Assembly (NCBI RefSeq): GCF_024385605.1
Contig: NZ_JANFOJ010000017.1
Location: 1 to 61,877 of the forward strand
Direction of reading: 5' to 3'
Length of the DNA: 61,877 nucleotides
Origin: Sporolactobacillus sp. STSJ-5
GTDB taxonomy: Bacteria; Bacillota; Bacilli; Bacillales; Sporolactobacillaceae
Each line of letters opens with the position of its first letter. The first letter of the stretch is position 1. Below the pieces are notes generated by a model, which had not been told where the DNA came from, ran no database searches, and saw only the letters and a program-made list of their open reading frames with translations. Positions 55,119 through 61,877 of the stretch are shown piece by piece. Made by a program: the position numbers and the translations under genes.

Positions 55119-57344
55119 ATGCAGATTAAGTTATCTGATGCTTACATACAAAAAATAAAGTCGGACGTTCAGCCACACTGGGGCGAACTCGGATGGGTCA
55201 CCTATAAAAGAACCTATGCCCGCTGGATTGAGCCGTTTGGCCGCTACGAAGAATGGGACGAGACGGTAAAGCGAGTGGTCGAAGGCAATATCAATCTGGA
55301 TCCGAGACTCCATACGGATCACGTATCCGAAGCAACCGTCCGCGAGCTTGGAAAAGAAGCCGAGCGTTTATTTAAACTCATTTACAGCCTTGCCTCCACC
55401 CCATCAGGGCGCAACCTTTGGATCTCCGGTACGGACTATCAGCAGCGTGTCGGCGATGCATTGAATAATTGCTGGTTTATTGCAATTCGTCCCCAAGCCT
55501 ATGGGGACAGTCACATCGTTCCTTTCTATCTGGAGAAAGAGCAGCCGGCCGTATCCATGCCCTTCTCTTTCCTGTTTGACGAATTAATGAAAGGCGGCGG
55601 TGTCGGTTTCTCCGTTTCCAAAGCAAATATCCGTCAAATCCCTCCGGTGACGCGTCACGTGAAGCTGGATATTCTAATCAGTAAAGAAAACGGCGATTAC
55701 GCCGCAGCGCTTGAGGCGGGCGCGGAAGATGCCGATACCTGGTATCAGGATCATGACCGCAAATCTTACCTCTGTTACCAAACACCGGATACACGCGAAG
55801 GATGGGTAGAATCGAACGCCCTGCTCATTGATGCTCACTTCTCGTCTAGGATTGACCATGCCTCCCATGTGGTCATCGATGTCAGCTCGATTCGTGAAAA
55901 AGGGGAGAAAATTAAAGGATTCGGTGGTGTGGCTGCAGGCCCTGTTCCGTTCATTGACATGCTGGGCGCAGTAAACCGTGTGCTGAATCAGGCAAATGGG
56001 AAAAAGCTCACATCCGTGGACTGCACGGACATCTGCAATTTAATCGGCAAAAATGTCGTTGCCGGCAATGTGCGCCGCAGTGCGGAAATTGCCCTTGGTG
56101 ATCCGGACGACCAAGCCTTCGTCACGATGAAACAGGATCAGGAACAATTAATGGATCATCGCTGGGCCTCAAACAACAGTGTGCTGGTCACTCCTGATTT
56201 TAATCATTACGATGCGGTTGCCGAGGCGATTGCCAAAAATGGAGAACCGGGTATCGTCAATCTGGACAACATCCGCAACTACGGACGGCTGGCAGACGGC
56301 CGTCAGCCAGGCATCGACGCTGACGCAGAAGGAACCAACCCCTGCGGCGAAATTTCTTTAGGAAACGGCGAACCGTGCAACTTATTTGAAGTCTTCCCAG
56401 GGATTGCAGAAGAAATGGGCTGGTCGATGGAAGAAGTCTTCAGTCTTGCCGTCCGCTATGCCAAACGCGTGACGTTCTCGCACTATGATTGGCAATGCTC
56501 AAGAACAATCATCGAGAAGAACCGGCGCATCGGCATCTCAATGAGCGGCATCCAAGACTGGGTACTCGAACGATTTGGAGAACGTCTCGTCAGAGGATTC
56601 GTTGATGAGCAAGACCCGGAAAGCGGAACTTCGTATCAAAAACCGGTATTTAATGAGCAAGCGGCACAATGTGTTGATGCCTTTTATCAAATGGTCGTCA
56701 AAGCCGATCAACGGTATTCCCAGACACTCGGCTGCAGTCCATCAATCAAACACACAACCGTCAAACCTTCCGGAACAGTCTCAAAGCTTGTCGGGATATC
56801 CGAAGGAATGCACTTTAGTTTCGATAAATACTTGATTCAACGCATCCGTTTTCAGGACAGTGATCCCTTGCTGCCCGCACTGCAACAAGCCGGCTATACG
56901 ATCGAAAAAGATGTATACTCTGAGAATACGATGGTCGTCGAATTCCCGGTTAAAGCAGGCGGTGCCTATCATAAAAGCTTTGTATCCGCGAATGATGTAT
57001 CGATTGAGGAGCAGTTTGCGACACAGCTGTTTCTTCAAACTTACTGGGCAGATAACTCGGTCAGCTGTACCATTACTTTTCATAAAGATGAAGCGGATAA
57101 GATTGCCGATTTGCTGCAGCAATACCGAGAGTTATGCAAGTCAACTTCACTGCTCCCATACAGTGGTCATGGCTTTGCTCAAGCACCGAAAGAGCCAATC
57201 AGTAAAGCAGTGTACCTTGAGCGCAAAGCCAAAATCCGCGCGGATGTTGCTGAACTCTATCAAACGCTCCGTCTCAAGGAACAGAAAGACCTTGAAATTG
57301 TCGATCAAAGCGACTGCGTCGGTGGCGCTTGTCCGGTAAAATAA
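55119..57344 (+). CDS. nrdJ: Adenosylcobalamin-dependent ribonucleoside-triphosphate reductase
   Basis: 741 aa class II RNR of the monomeric Lactobacillus leichmannii RTPR type. It reduces NTPs using an adenosylcobalamin-derived thiyl radical. It starts with VQPHWGELGWVTYKRTYARW, close to RTPR. The catalytic cysteines lie in DALNNCWFIAIRP (Cys118), GTNPCGEIS (thiyl radical Cys) and NGEPCNLFEVFP. The C-terminal redox pair is DCVGGACPVK, as in RTPR. GAGAGGAG precedes the ATG. It works without oxygen yet tolerates it, fitting a facultative fermenter. Downstream genes supply the cofactor. Confidence 0.96.
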   Translation: MQIKLSDAYIQKIKSDVQPHWGELGWVTYKRTYARWIEPFGRYEEWDETVKRVVEGNINLDPRLHTDHVSEATVRELGKEAERLFKLIYSLASTPSGRNLWISGTDYQQRVGDALNNCWFIAIRPQAYGDSHIVPFYLEKEQPAVSMPFSFLFDELMKGGGVGFSVSKANIRQIPPVTRHVKLDILISKENGDYAAALEAGAEDADTWYQDHDRKSYLCYQTPDTREGWVESNALLIDAHFSSRIDHASHVVIDVSSIREKGEKIKGFGGVAAGPVPFIDMLGAVNRVLNQANGKKLTSVDCTDICNLIGKNVVAGNVRRSAEIALGDPDDQAFVTMKQDQEQLMDHRWASNNSVLVTPDFNHYDAVAEAIAKNGEPGIVNLDNIRNYGRLADGRQPGIDADAEGTNPCGEISLGNGEPCNLFEVFPGIAEEMGWSMEEVFSLAVRYAKRVTFSHYDWQCSRTIIEKNRRIGISMSGIQDWVLERFGERLVRGFVDEQDPESGTSYQKPVFNEQAAQCVDAFYQMVVKADQRYSQTLGCSPSIKHTTVKPSGTVSKLVGISEGMHFSFDKYLIQRIRFQDSDPLLPALQQAGYTIEKDVYSENTMVVEFPVKAGGAYHKSFVSANDVSIEEQFATQLFLQTYWADNSVSCTITFHKDEADKIADLLQQYRELCKSTSLLPYSGHGFAQAPKEPISKAVYLERKAKIRADVAELYQTLRLKEQKDLEIVDQSDCVGGACPVK

Positions 57345-57364
57345 GTGACCTGGAGGGTACCATA

Positions 57365-57865
57365 ATGCTGGCCATTCATAAAATGACACTGCTCTCTTTG
57401 CTAACTGCAGCCGCGGTCGCCGGCCGGCTTGCGATTCACGGAATGAATATCCAGCCGGCGACACTCATTATCATTCTGACCGGATGGTTTTTTGGCTGGA
57501 AGATGGGGACTGCTGAAGGGCTATTAACAGCGCTGGTTTCCGATCTGTTCCTTGGTCTCGGCTACTGGACGCTTTTTCACCTTGCCGCGTGGGGACTGAT
57601 CGGACTCCTGTCCGCACTGCTTCCACAGAAGCAGTGGCTCTATTTCTTATGGCTGTTCGTGAGCGGATTAGTGTTTGGTATGATCATGGCCTTGTCCTAT
57701 TTTGTTTTCACCCAAAATCCCTTAACGGTCGTCGGTCTATGGATCAGCGGACTGCCTTTTGATCTCTATCACGCGGCAGGCAATCTCATTTTCGGTTTGT
57801 TTTCTCCGCTGTTGTTCAAAGTCTTCGCAGCTGAATCCCGTAAATTAACCAAACAGACCCGTTAA
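57365..57865 (+). CDS. ECF transporter S component, probably for cobalamin (CbrT-like)
   Basis: 166 aa with six helices and no ATPase domain. LLTAAAVAGRLAIHGMNIQPATLIIILTGWFFGWKMG (given in part) and a small, mobile helix-rich body fit ECF S components. The start is the ATG behind GGAGGGTACC. The position after nrdJ and before an adenosyltransferase matches the CbrT context described for L. delbrueckii-type cobalamin uptake. Energising EcfAAT genes must lie elsewhere. Substrate is inferred from context. Confidence 0.75.
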   Translation: MLAIHKMTLLSLLTAAAVAGRLAIHGMNIQPATLIIILTGWFFGWKMGTAEGLLTALVSDLFLGLGYWTLFHLAAWGLIGLLSALLPQKQWLYFLWLFVSGLVFGMIMALSYFVFTQNPLTVVGLWISGLPFDLYHAAGNLIFGLFSPLLFKVFAAESRKLTKQTR

Positions 57866-57898
57866 GCAAACAACCTACACGAAGAGGAGACAAAACTA

Positions 57899-58327
57899 AT
57901 GAAAACCATTTATCGAATTATCATTGTGCTACTTGCAGCCGCCGTATTATTTGGTGCAGGCTTTTGGGCCGGACATCAAACGGCGCAGAACGCTGCAGCA
58001 AAACCAGCCGCACGTGCGGCTCAAACTGCTGCTTCAAGTGCTTTTATCAGCATTAAGGACGGTTCTCATGTACAAGAAGGCAAAATCGCATTTTCAAAAA
58101 ACGAAACCGTCTTTAGCCTGCTTCAAAAATTCAGTAAAAAACAGCATCTCGAAATGAGCAGCAGCGGCAGTGGCAAAATGGTCTATGTGACAAGCTTAAA
58201 CAACAAAAAAGCCTCAAAAAAAGCCGGCTGGCTGTTCACCGTTAACGGCAAACAGCCCAATGTCGGCGCTGGTGCCGTTAAGGTTCAAAAAAATGATCAG
58301 ATCGTCTGGTACTATAGCAAGTTTTAA
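57899..58327 (+). CDS. Membrane-anchored DUF4430 (transcobalamin-like) protein
   Basis: 142 aa. An N-terminal signal anchor (IIIVLLAAAVLFGAGFWAG) is followed by an Ala-rich linker and a small extracellular domain. That domain, FSKNETVFSLLQKFSKKQH..VYVTSLNN..AGWLFTVNGKQPNVGAGAVKVQKNDQIVWYY (given in part), is DUF4430, which resembles the C-terminal domain of transcobalamin. No cysteine or metal motif is seen. Sitting between the ECF S component and the adenosyltransferase, it is a good candidate for capturing corrinoids at the cell surface. Confidence 0.8.
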   Translation: MKTIYRIIIVLLAAAVLFGAGFWAGHQTAQNAAAKPAARAAQTAASSAFISIKDGSHVQEGKIAFSKNETVFSLLQKFSKKQHLEMSSSGSGKMVYVTSLNNKKASKKAGWLFTVNGKQPNVGAGAVKVQKNDQIVWYYSKF

Positions 58328-58353
58328 TGACGTTAGAGCAGAGGTGAAAAAAC

Positions 58354-58863
58354 ATGGCAATTTATACGCGAACGGGTGACAAGGGGCAGACCAGCATTAT
58401 TGGCGGTCGGCGGGATAAGGACGACATTCGAATCGAAGCCTATGGAACGGTTGACGAAACCAATAGTTTTGTCGGGTTGGCCATTGCCCAGCTAGATCCC
58501 GCCCTATTTCAGGATCTTTTGGATGATTTGGAGAAGATTCAACATGAATTGTTTGACTGCGGCAGCGATCTGGCAAGCGTGATTAAGGAACGACCGAACA
58601 AATTACACCAAGAAATGGTCGATTGGCTGGAGAAGCGGATCGATGCGTTAACCGATGAAGTGCCGAACATTGAACGCTTTATTCTGCCGGGAGGGACGGC
58701 CGCATCCGCCTCGCTCCACATCGCCCGCACCGTGGCACGACGAGCCGAGCGATGCATCGCAGGTCTTATGAAGCAGGATCAGGCACTGTCCTCTCTGCCC
58801 TTGCGCTATATCAACCGTCTCTCTGATTACTTTTTTTGCCGCCGCACGCATCGCCAACTGTAG
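58354..58863 (+). CDS. PduO-type cob(I)alamin adenosyltransferase, frameshifted near its end
   Basis: 169 aa as read. Makes adenosylcobalamin, the NrdJ cofactor. It has YTRTGDKGQTSIIGG at the N-terminus, AYGTVDETNSFVGLA and FILPGGTAASASLHIARTVARRAER with the ATP-binding Arg pair, then RYINRLSDYFF. There the frame goes wrong at a T7 run (58831-58837). With six T's it would continue as AAARIANCRLHVKDVAYVRS, the normal PduO ending, to a TAA at 58937-58939, giving 194 aa. The current ending RRTHRQL is foreign to the family. Mutation, slippage or sequencing error. Confidence 0.85.
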   Translation: MAIYTRTGDKGQTSIIGGRRDKDDIRIEAYGTVDETNSFVGLAIAQLDPALFQDLLDDLEKIQHELFDCGSDLASVIKERPNKLHQEMVDWLEKRIDALTDEVPNIERFILPGGTAASASLHIARTVARRAERCIAGLMKQDQALSSLPLRYINRLSDYFFCRRTHRQL

Positions 58864-58977
58864 GCTCCATGTAAAGGATGTTGCCTATGTTCGAAGTGCT
58901 CGCGTCTTTCGGGGGAATAAGCATGATACTAAGAACTAAGCGCAGCATTAATCCATCTCATAAAGGCTGGTGTCACC

Positions 58978-59790
58978 ATGCGTCGCTTAGCTAATTTCTT
59001 AAATGCAGATGGCATCGATTTGAAGCGAAGCTTAGTCAATGTGACGCATTGCCGCAATTGCGGCAGAGCGTTGAATGTCTATAAAATGCGAATGGTCGGC
59101 GGGCCGCGAAAAGGTTCATGGACGACGATCACCGAGCCTTGTGACTGCTCGTTGTCTCAGCAAGCGCTACAAGAGGCCGACAGAATCAAGCGTGAACGAT
59201 TTAACGAACTGTCGACGCTCAACGATGCCTTAAAACAGGCAACATTAAAAAATTTTTCCGCACAGAATGCGTCACAGATCCATGCCGTTGAACATGCCGT
59301 TGAATTTGTTGAAAAAATAGGAGAAAATAAGCCGGCGAGAATGTTCTATTATGGCAAACCCGGCCTTGGAAAATCGCATTTAGCCGTTGGAATCAGTAAA
59401 CTGCTTGACCAAAACTATCATAAAACATGCTTATTTATCGATGTTCCAGCTCTAAAGCTCATCTTTAAATCAACCTGGACGAAAGAGAGTACGCTCACAG
59501 AGCGCGATCTCATGGCCTTCATCGCTGATGCCGATCTGCTCATTCTGGATGATGTTGGTGCTGAAGGGATTACTCCATGGACGAAGGAGCTCATCTTCGC
59601 CATACTCAATGCGCGGTTATCGAAAAGTCTGCTGGTGACGACAAATCGATCAATCTCAGAACTCTATCTCGATTACGGTCCTAAAATTATCGACCGCTTT
59701 CTAGAAAATATGTCCAAAGCGGATCTTGTACACTTAGACGGTGACTACAGCCATCGTCTTGCACGCTTTATCGAGGATGATGAACAGTAA
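58978..59790 (+). CDS. DnaC/DnaI/IstB-like AAA+ ATPase
   Basis: 270 aa. An N-terminal zinc-binding region has CRNCGRAL and a CDC pair. The AAA+ core follows: Walker A YGKPGLGKSHLAV near residue 130, Walker B DLLILDDVGAEG near 192, sensor 1 LVTTNRS and an arginine-finger-like IIDRFLENM. It is a helicase-loader relative; cellular DnaI proteins are longer (about 310 aa). It could be a phage- or transposon-derived loader, but no such genes surround it. The ribosome binding site is weak. Confidence 0.75.
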   Translation: MRRLANFLNADGIDLKRSLVNVTHCRNCGRALNVYKMRMVGGPRKGSWTTITEPCDCSLSQQALQEADRIKRERFNELSTLNDALKQATLKNFSAQNASQIHAVEHAVEFVEKIGENKPARMFYYGKPGLGKSHLAVGISKLLDQNYHKTCLFIDVPALKLIFKSTWTKESTLTERDLMAFIADADLLILDDVGAEGITPWTKELIFAILNARLSKSLLVTTNRSISELYLDYGPKIIDRFLENMSKADLVHLDGDYSHRLARFIEDDEQ

Positions 59791-59839
59791 CACTAATCGT
59801 CGTACTAGAAAGGCAAAATTATAAATTTTTCACCTGTGA

Positions 59840-59878
59840 AAAAAAGTCCCGTCAGCTTTTCCTGACGGGACTTTTTAA
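59840..59878. terminator. Bidirectional terminator between convergent genes
   Basis: Stem AAAGTCCCGTCAG / CTGACGGGACTTT with loop CTTTTC, flanked by A and T runs; works both ways. It overlaps the last codons of the Fnr-like gene. Confidence 0.92.
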
Positions 59879-60546
59879 TTGATGACATAACGCGCTTCAA
59901 GTTCTTCCGGATCAAGCAAGGTCACTGTTTGCTTCTCGCGATGAATCAACGCTTTATCCTTTAATAACTTAAATTTACGGGACAACGTTTCTGGAGTCGT
60001 ACCCAGGAACCCCGCCAATTCCTTCATTTTCACAGGCAAATCGAAGGTCAGGGAATCCTTTGCCTTCGCTAAATCCAGCAGATAGACCGTTAATCGCGTT
60101 TCTACAGCTTCCATGAGTAAAAATTTTGACTGGTTCTCCGCAGAAACCAGTTTTTCTGCATTCGTCTCTAATAATTTCAGACTGATCTGAGGATACGTCA
60201 GCAGCAGCTTCCGGAAGTCTTGGTGAGCCAGTGTGCATACCACCGTTTCTTGAAGCGCTTCGCCAATTAAGCTGTCGTTTTCTGTACCGAATAATGCCGT
60301 TTCGCCTTCATACCCACCCGGTTCGACAACGCGCAGAAGCTGCTCGCGACCAGAGCCGGAAATCTGATAGACTTTCATGCGTCCTTTGGCTACAATGGTC
60401 AACTGCTTCTGATCATACGGTTTGAAGATCTGTTCCGCTTTCTTATAGACATGACGTTTGGTCAGTTGATCAATTTTTTCTAAATCAGACTCGTCCAAAT
60501 GATTGAACAGAGGGACCAAGATCAGACAGCTATGCTTCCCCATCAT
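59875..60546 (-). CDS. Fnr/Flp-like Crp-family regulator
   Basis: 223 aa. The N-terminal cyclic-nucleotide-binding-like roll (LFNHLDESDLEKIDQL, YEGETALFG) is followed by the C-terminal winged helix with KMKELAGFLGTTPETLSRKFKLLKDKALI as recognition region. One Cys near the N-terminus (KHSC) and one in VVCTLAH are the only cysteines, so an Fnr iron-sulfur cluster is unlikely; a thiol-redox type (Flp) is possible. Last gene of the HMA-Dps-like-regulator unit. Confidence 0.88.
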   Translation of the reverse strand: MMGKHSCLILVPLFNHLDESDLEKIDQLTKRHVYKKAEQIFKPYDQKQLTIVAKGRMKVYQISGSGREQLLRVVEPGGYEGETALFGTENDSLIGEALQETVVCTLAHQDFRKLLLTYPQISLKLLETNAEKLVSAENQSKFLLMEAVETRLTVYLLDLAKAKDSLTFDLPVKMKELAGFLGTTPETLSRKFKLLKDKALIHREKQTVTLLDPEELEARYVIN

Positions 60547-60561
60547 TCAAACCTCCATTAA

Positions 60562-61098
60562 TTAATCATCATCGTCTTCTTCTAACCCCTCTCGAGGAGC
60601 ATGACCTAAGAACGCCTGTAACTCACGGATCTTGCGATTATTCCAGCCTAATTGCTGCACCAGAAGCGCTTGAAGTGCCGGTTTATCCTCTTTTTCAGCT
60701 AATTTAATCGCGCGCGTGATAAACAGATTTTGCGTATCAAAGTCTTTCACCGCAACCACAAGCCATTCTTTAGCAGAGAGATACTTGAATTTCCCATGTT
60801 CCTCCAACATACTGTAACGGTTGAACTCCTCAGTTGTTGTCGGAATCACTTCACTTTCATCTAACAACACTTGTGCAAGCTCGTCAAATAACCTGATTTC
60901 TGTTTGGATCGCCTGGCTGAAGAATTCCTTTAAAAATGGAGTCTCGGATCCTTTGGCATAAAAAACGGCCTGAGCCAGCTTTTCCTGATGAATCTTCAGA
61001 TTGGCTAAAATATGACCGGTCATCGCTCCGGCGGTCGGGATGTGGTGATCTTTCTCCGACTGAGAAACTTCTGCTTCATACAACGCATCGATTGACAT
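60562..61098 (-). CDS. Ferritin-like (Dps-type) protein
   Basis: 178 aa, helical. NLKIHQEKLAQAVFYAKG, then QAIQTEIRLFDELAQVLL and DESEVIPTTTEEF resemble the Dps helix A/B pattern (H..LHW...G..F...H..FEE). The usual ligands are only partly kept, so it may bind iron weakly or serve as a DNA-protecting shell. A poly-Asp tail (EEDDDD) ends the protein. It lies between the chaperone and regulator genes; GAGGAGG precedes the ATG. Confidence 0.6.
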   Translation of the reverse strand: MSIDALYEAEVSQSEKDHHIPTAGAMTGHILANLKIHQEKLAQAVFYAKGSETPFLKEFFSQAIQTEIRLFDELAQVLLDESEVIPTTTEEFNRYSMLEEHGKFKYLSAKEWLVVAVKDFDTQNLFITRAIKLAEKEDKPALQALLVQQLGWNNRKIRELQAFLGHAPREGLEEDDDD

Positions 61099-61126
61099 AC
61101 GCGTTCCTCCTCTGAATTTATGATCC

Positions 61127-61354
61127 TTAAGCTTCCTTTACTTTTATCGATTCGACTTCATAACCGAGTTTCGACACGATCTGCGCAACCGCTTTGGCTG
61201 AGATCTTATCTAGATCGATTTCTGCTTTAACCTTGCTGGAATTAAACAAGACTTTCGACTTTAAAATGCCTTCCTGATGTGCAAGGCCGGTTTCAATTTT
61301 TTGCAGGCATGACGGACAGGTCAGCGCCTCTAATTGTAAAATTACTTTTGTCAT
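61127..61354 (-). CDS. Heavy-metal-associated (HMA) domain chaperone, CopZ-like
   Basis: 75 aa beta-alpha-beta-beta-alpha-beta domain. The metal motif LTCPSCLQKIE has Cys13 and Cys16, matching the GMTCxxC loop in altered form. It could carry copper, zinc or another soft metal. First gene of the three-gene minus-strand unit; an Fnr-box-like palindrome lies 62 nt upstream of its start. Confidence 0.85.
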   Translation of the reverse strand: MTKVILQLEALTCPSCLQKIETGLAHQEGILKSKVLFNSSKVKAEIDLDKISAKAVAQIVSKLGYEVESIKVKEA

Positions 61355-61415
61355 CTTGAACGCCCCTTTCTTTTTGTTTACTAGTTCAGTTTAAAGCGAT
61401 TCGTTCATTAATAAA

Positions 61416-61429
61416 TTGACAGGTATCAA
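61416..61429. promoter_or_regulatory. Fnr/Flp-box-like palindrome upstream of the HMA operon
   Basis: TTGACAGGTATCAA (TTGAT-N4-GTCAA on the minus strand) differs at one position from TTGATNNNNATCAA. It fits autoregulation by the Fnr-like gene at 59875. Confidence 0.55.
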
Positions 61430-61433
61430 CTTT

Positions 61434-61690
61434 TAGAAAAACCGGGCAAAAAGCACCTGATCCTTAATCTCCAGCCATGTGTTATTGGTTCGTGTCTTTT
61501 CGGTGCTGAATCGTTGCTTCGGTTACTCGCGATCAACTGGTGCGCTCGCGGGCGCACCGCGAGCCTCCTCAAACAGGCAGGAATCTGCGGGGTCTCGCCG
61601 GAACGCTAATCCCGCAGGCGTCTCGCGCTTACGTGTCTGGATTTATTATCTGGGGCCAGCATGCTCAAAATCATAAACTTTCTTAACTTG
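61434..61690. repeat. Dispersed intergenic repeat, long form
   Basis: Shares GAAAAACCGGGCA, GTGTCTTTTCGGTGCTGAAT, GCTTCGGTTACTCGC and GCGCACCGCG with the copy at 38704. It carries an extra inner module (about 61560-61630) of the type GAGCCTCCTC..CAGGAATCTGCGGGGTCTC..ATCCCGCAGGCGTCTCGC. No gene seen in 61355-61877. Confidence 0.75.
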
Positions 61691-61765
61691 TTAGAAAATC
61701 CAAGCCACGCTTGGTCCTTAAACCATCCTGATTTTTGTGTACGCTCCGATTGCTCGCTTGCCGCG

Positions 61766-61848
61766 GGCGATCCGAGAGCCTCCTCAGACAAGCAGGAATC
61801 TGCGGGGTCTCTCTTGGCTCGCTATCCCGCAGGCGTCTCGCATCTTCG
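61766..61848. repeat. Second copy of the inner repeat module
   Basis: GAGAGCCTCCTCAGACAAGC, AGGAATCTGCGGGGTCTC and ATCCCGCAGGCGTCTCGC repeat the inner module of 61560-61630 without the outer arms. Confidence 0.75.
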
Positions 61849-61877
61849 CGTTTGATGCACAGTCTTTTGCGTAACCA

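Overview
The window comes from a low-to-mid GC, endospore-forming member of the Bacillales. Four things suggest a Sporolactobacillus-like, D-lactate-forming bacterium: a Tlp-type spore protein gene, a D-lactate dehydrogenase, a full nickel-pincer lactate racemase locus, and a mevalonate (not MEP) isoprenoid operon. The genus is an inference; no rRNA gene is present.

Layout. 1-13220 (minus strand): a complete 12-gene purine operon, purEKBCSQLFMNHD, behind a PurR-type operator, a sigma-A promoter and a guanine-class purine riboswitch with terminator. 13205-16040: a NETI protein, a small membrane protein and a PbuG-type purine permease with its own PurR-type operator and an unexplained leader terminator. 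16239-18640: envelope proteins. 19076-21838: adhE with a Rex operator. 21911-27193 (minus): a membrane acyltransferase, an acyl-CoA ligase and an SsuABC-type transporter, apparently one transcription unit. 27315-28400: ldhD with a second Rex operator. 28400-38507: an accessory region with a TetR-controlled ABC exporter, tlp, a papain-like hydrolase, a GNAT enzyme, two Nudix hydrolases, a broken NERD gene, a kinase-like APH protein, an EAL/HDOD regulator and an MFS transporter. 39009-39761: an SDR enzyme. 40071-47075: larABCDE, a NiCoT nickel permease and a divergent larR with two Lar-box-like palindromes. 47145-47744: a C39-like peptidase gene with one nonsense codon. 48038-54559 (minus): mevalonate genes (mvk, mvaD, pmk, fni) running into a small membrane protein, a TctA-like permease and a UDG-family gene, with a Fur-box-like palindrome inside the only good upstream promoter. 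55036-58939: an adenosylcobalamin-dependent ribonucleotide reductase behind paired NrdR boxes, an ECF substrate-binding subunit, a DUF4430 protein and a cobalamin adenosyltransferase frameshifted at a T7 tract. 58978-61354: a DnaI/IstB-like ATPase, then an Fnr-like regulator, a Dps-like protein and a heavy-metal chaperone. 61434-61877: dispersed repeats.

How it fits together. Purine synthesis and purine uptake share a PurR-type operator design. The two NADH-consuming fermentation exits (adhE, ldhD) share Rex-type operators. lar interconverts lactate isomers with a dedicated nickel permease. The cobalamin cluster supplies the cofactor for its own RNR.

The most unusual signals are: three intergenic loci of degenerate repeats with the same 21-nt unit length but unrelated sequences; a frameshifted adenosyltransferase in the B12 cluster; a DUF4430/ECF-S pair beside the B12-dependent RNR; a Fur-like operator ahead of mevalonate genes; several decaying genes (NERD, C39-like, a coiled-coil paralogue fossil); and a modular dispersed repeat. 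No rRNA, tRNA, CRISPR array or intact transposase was seen.
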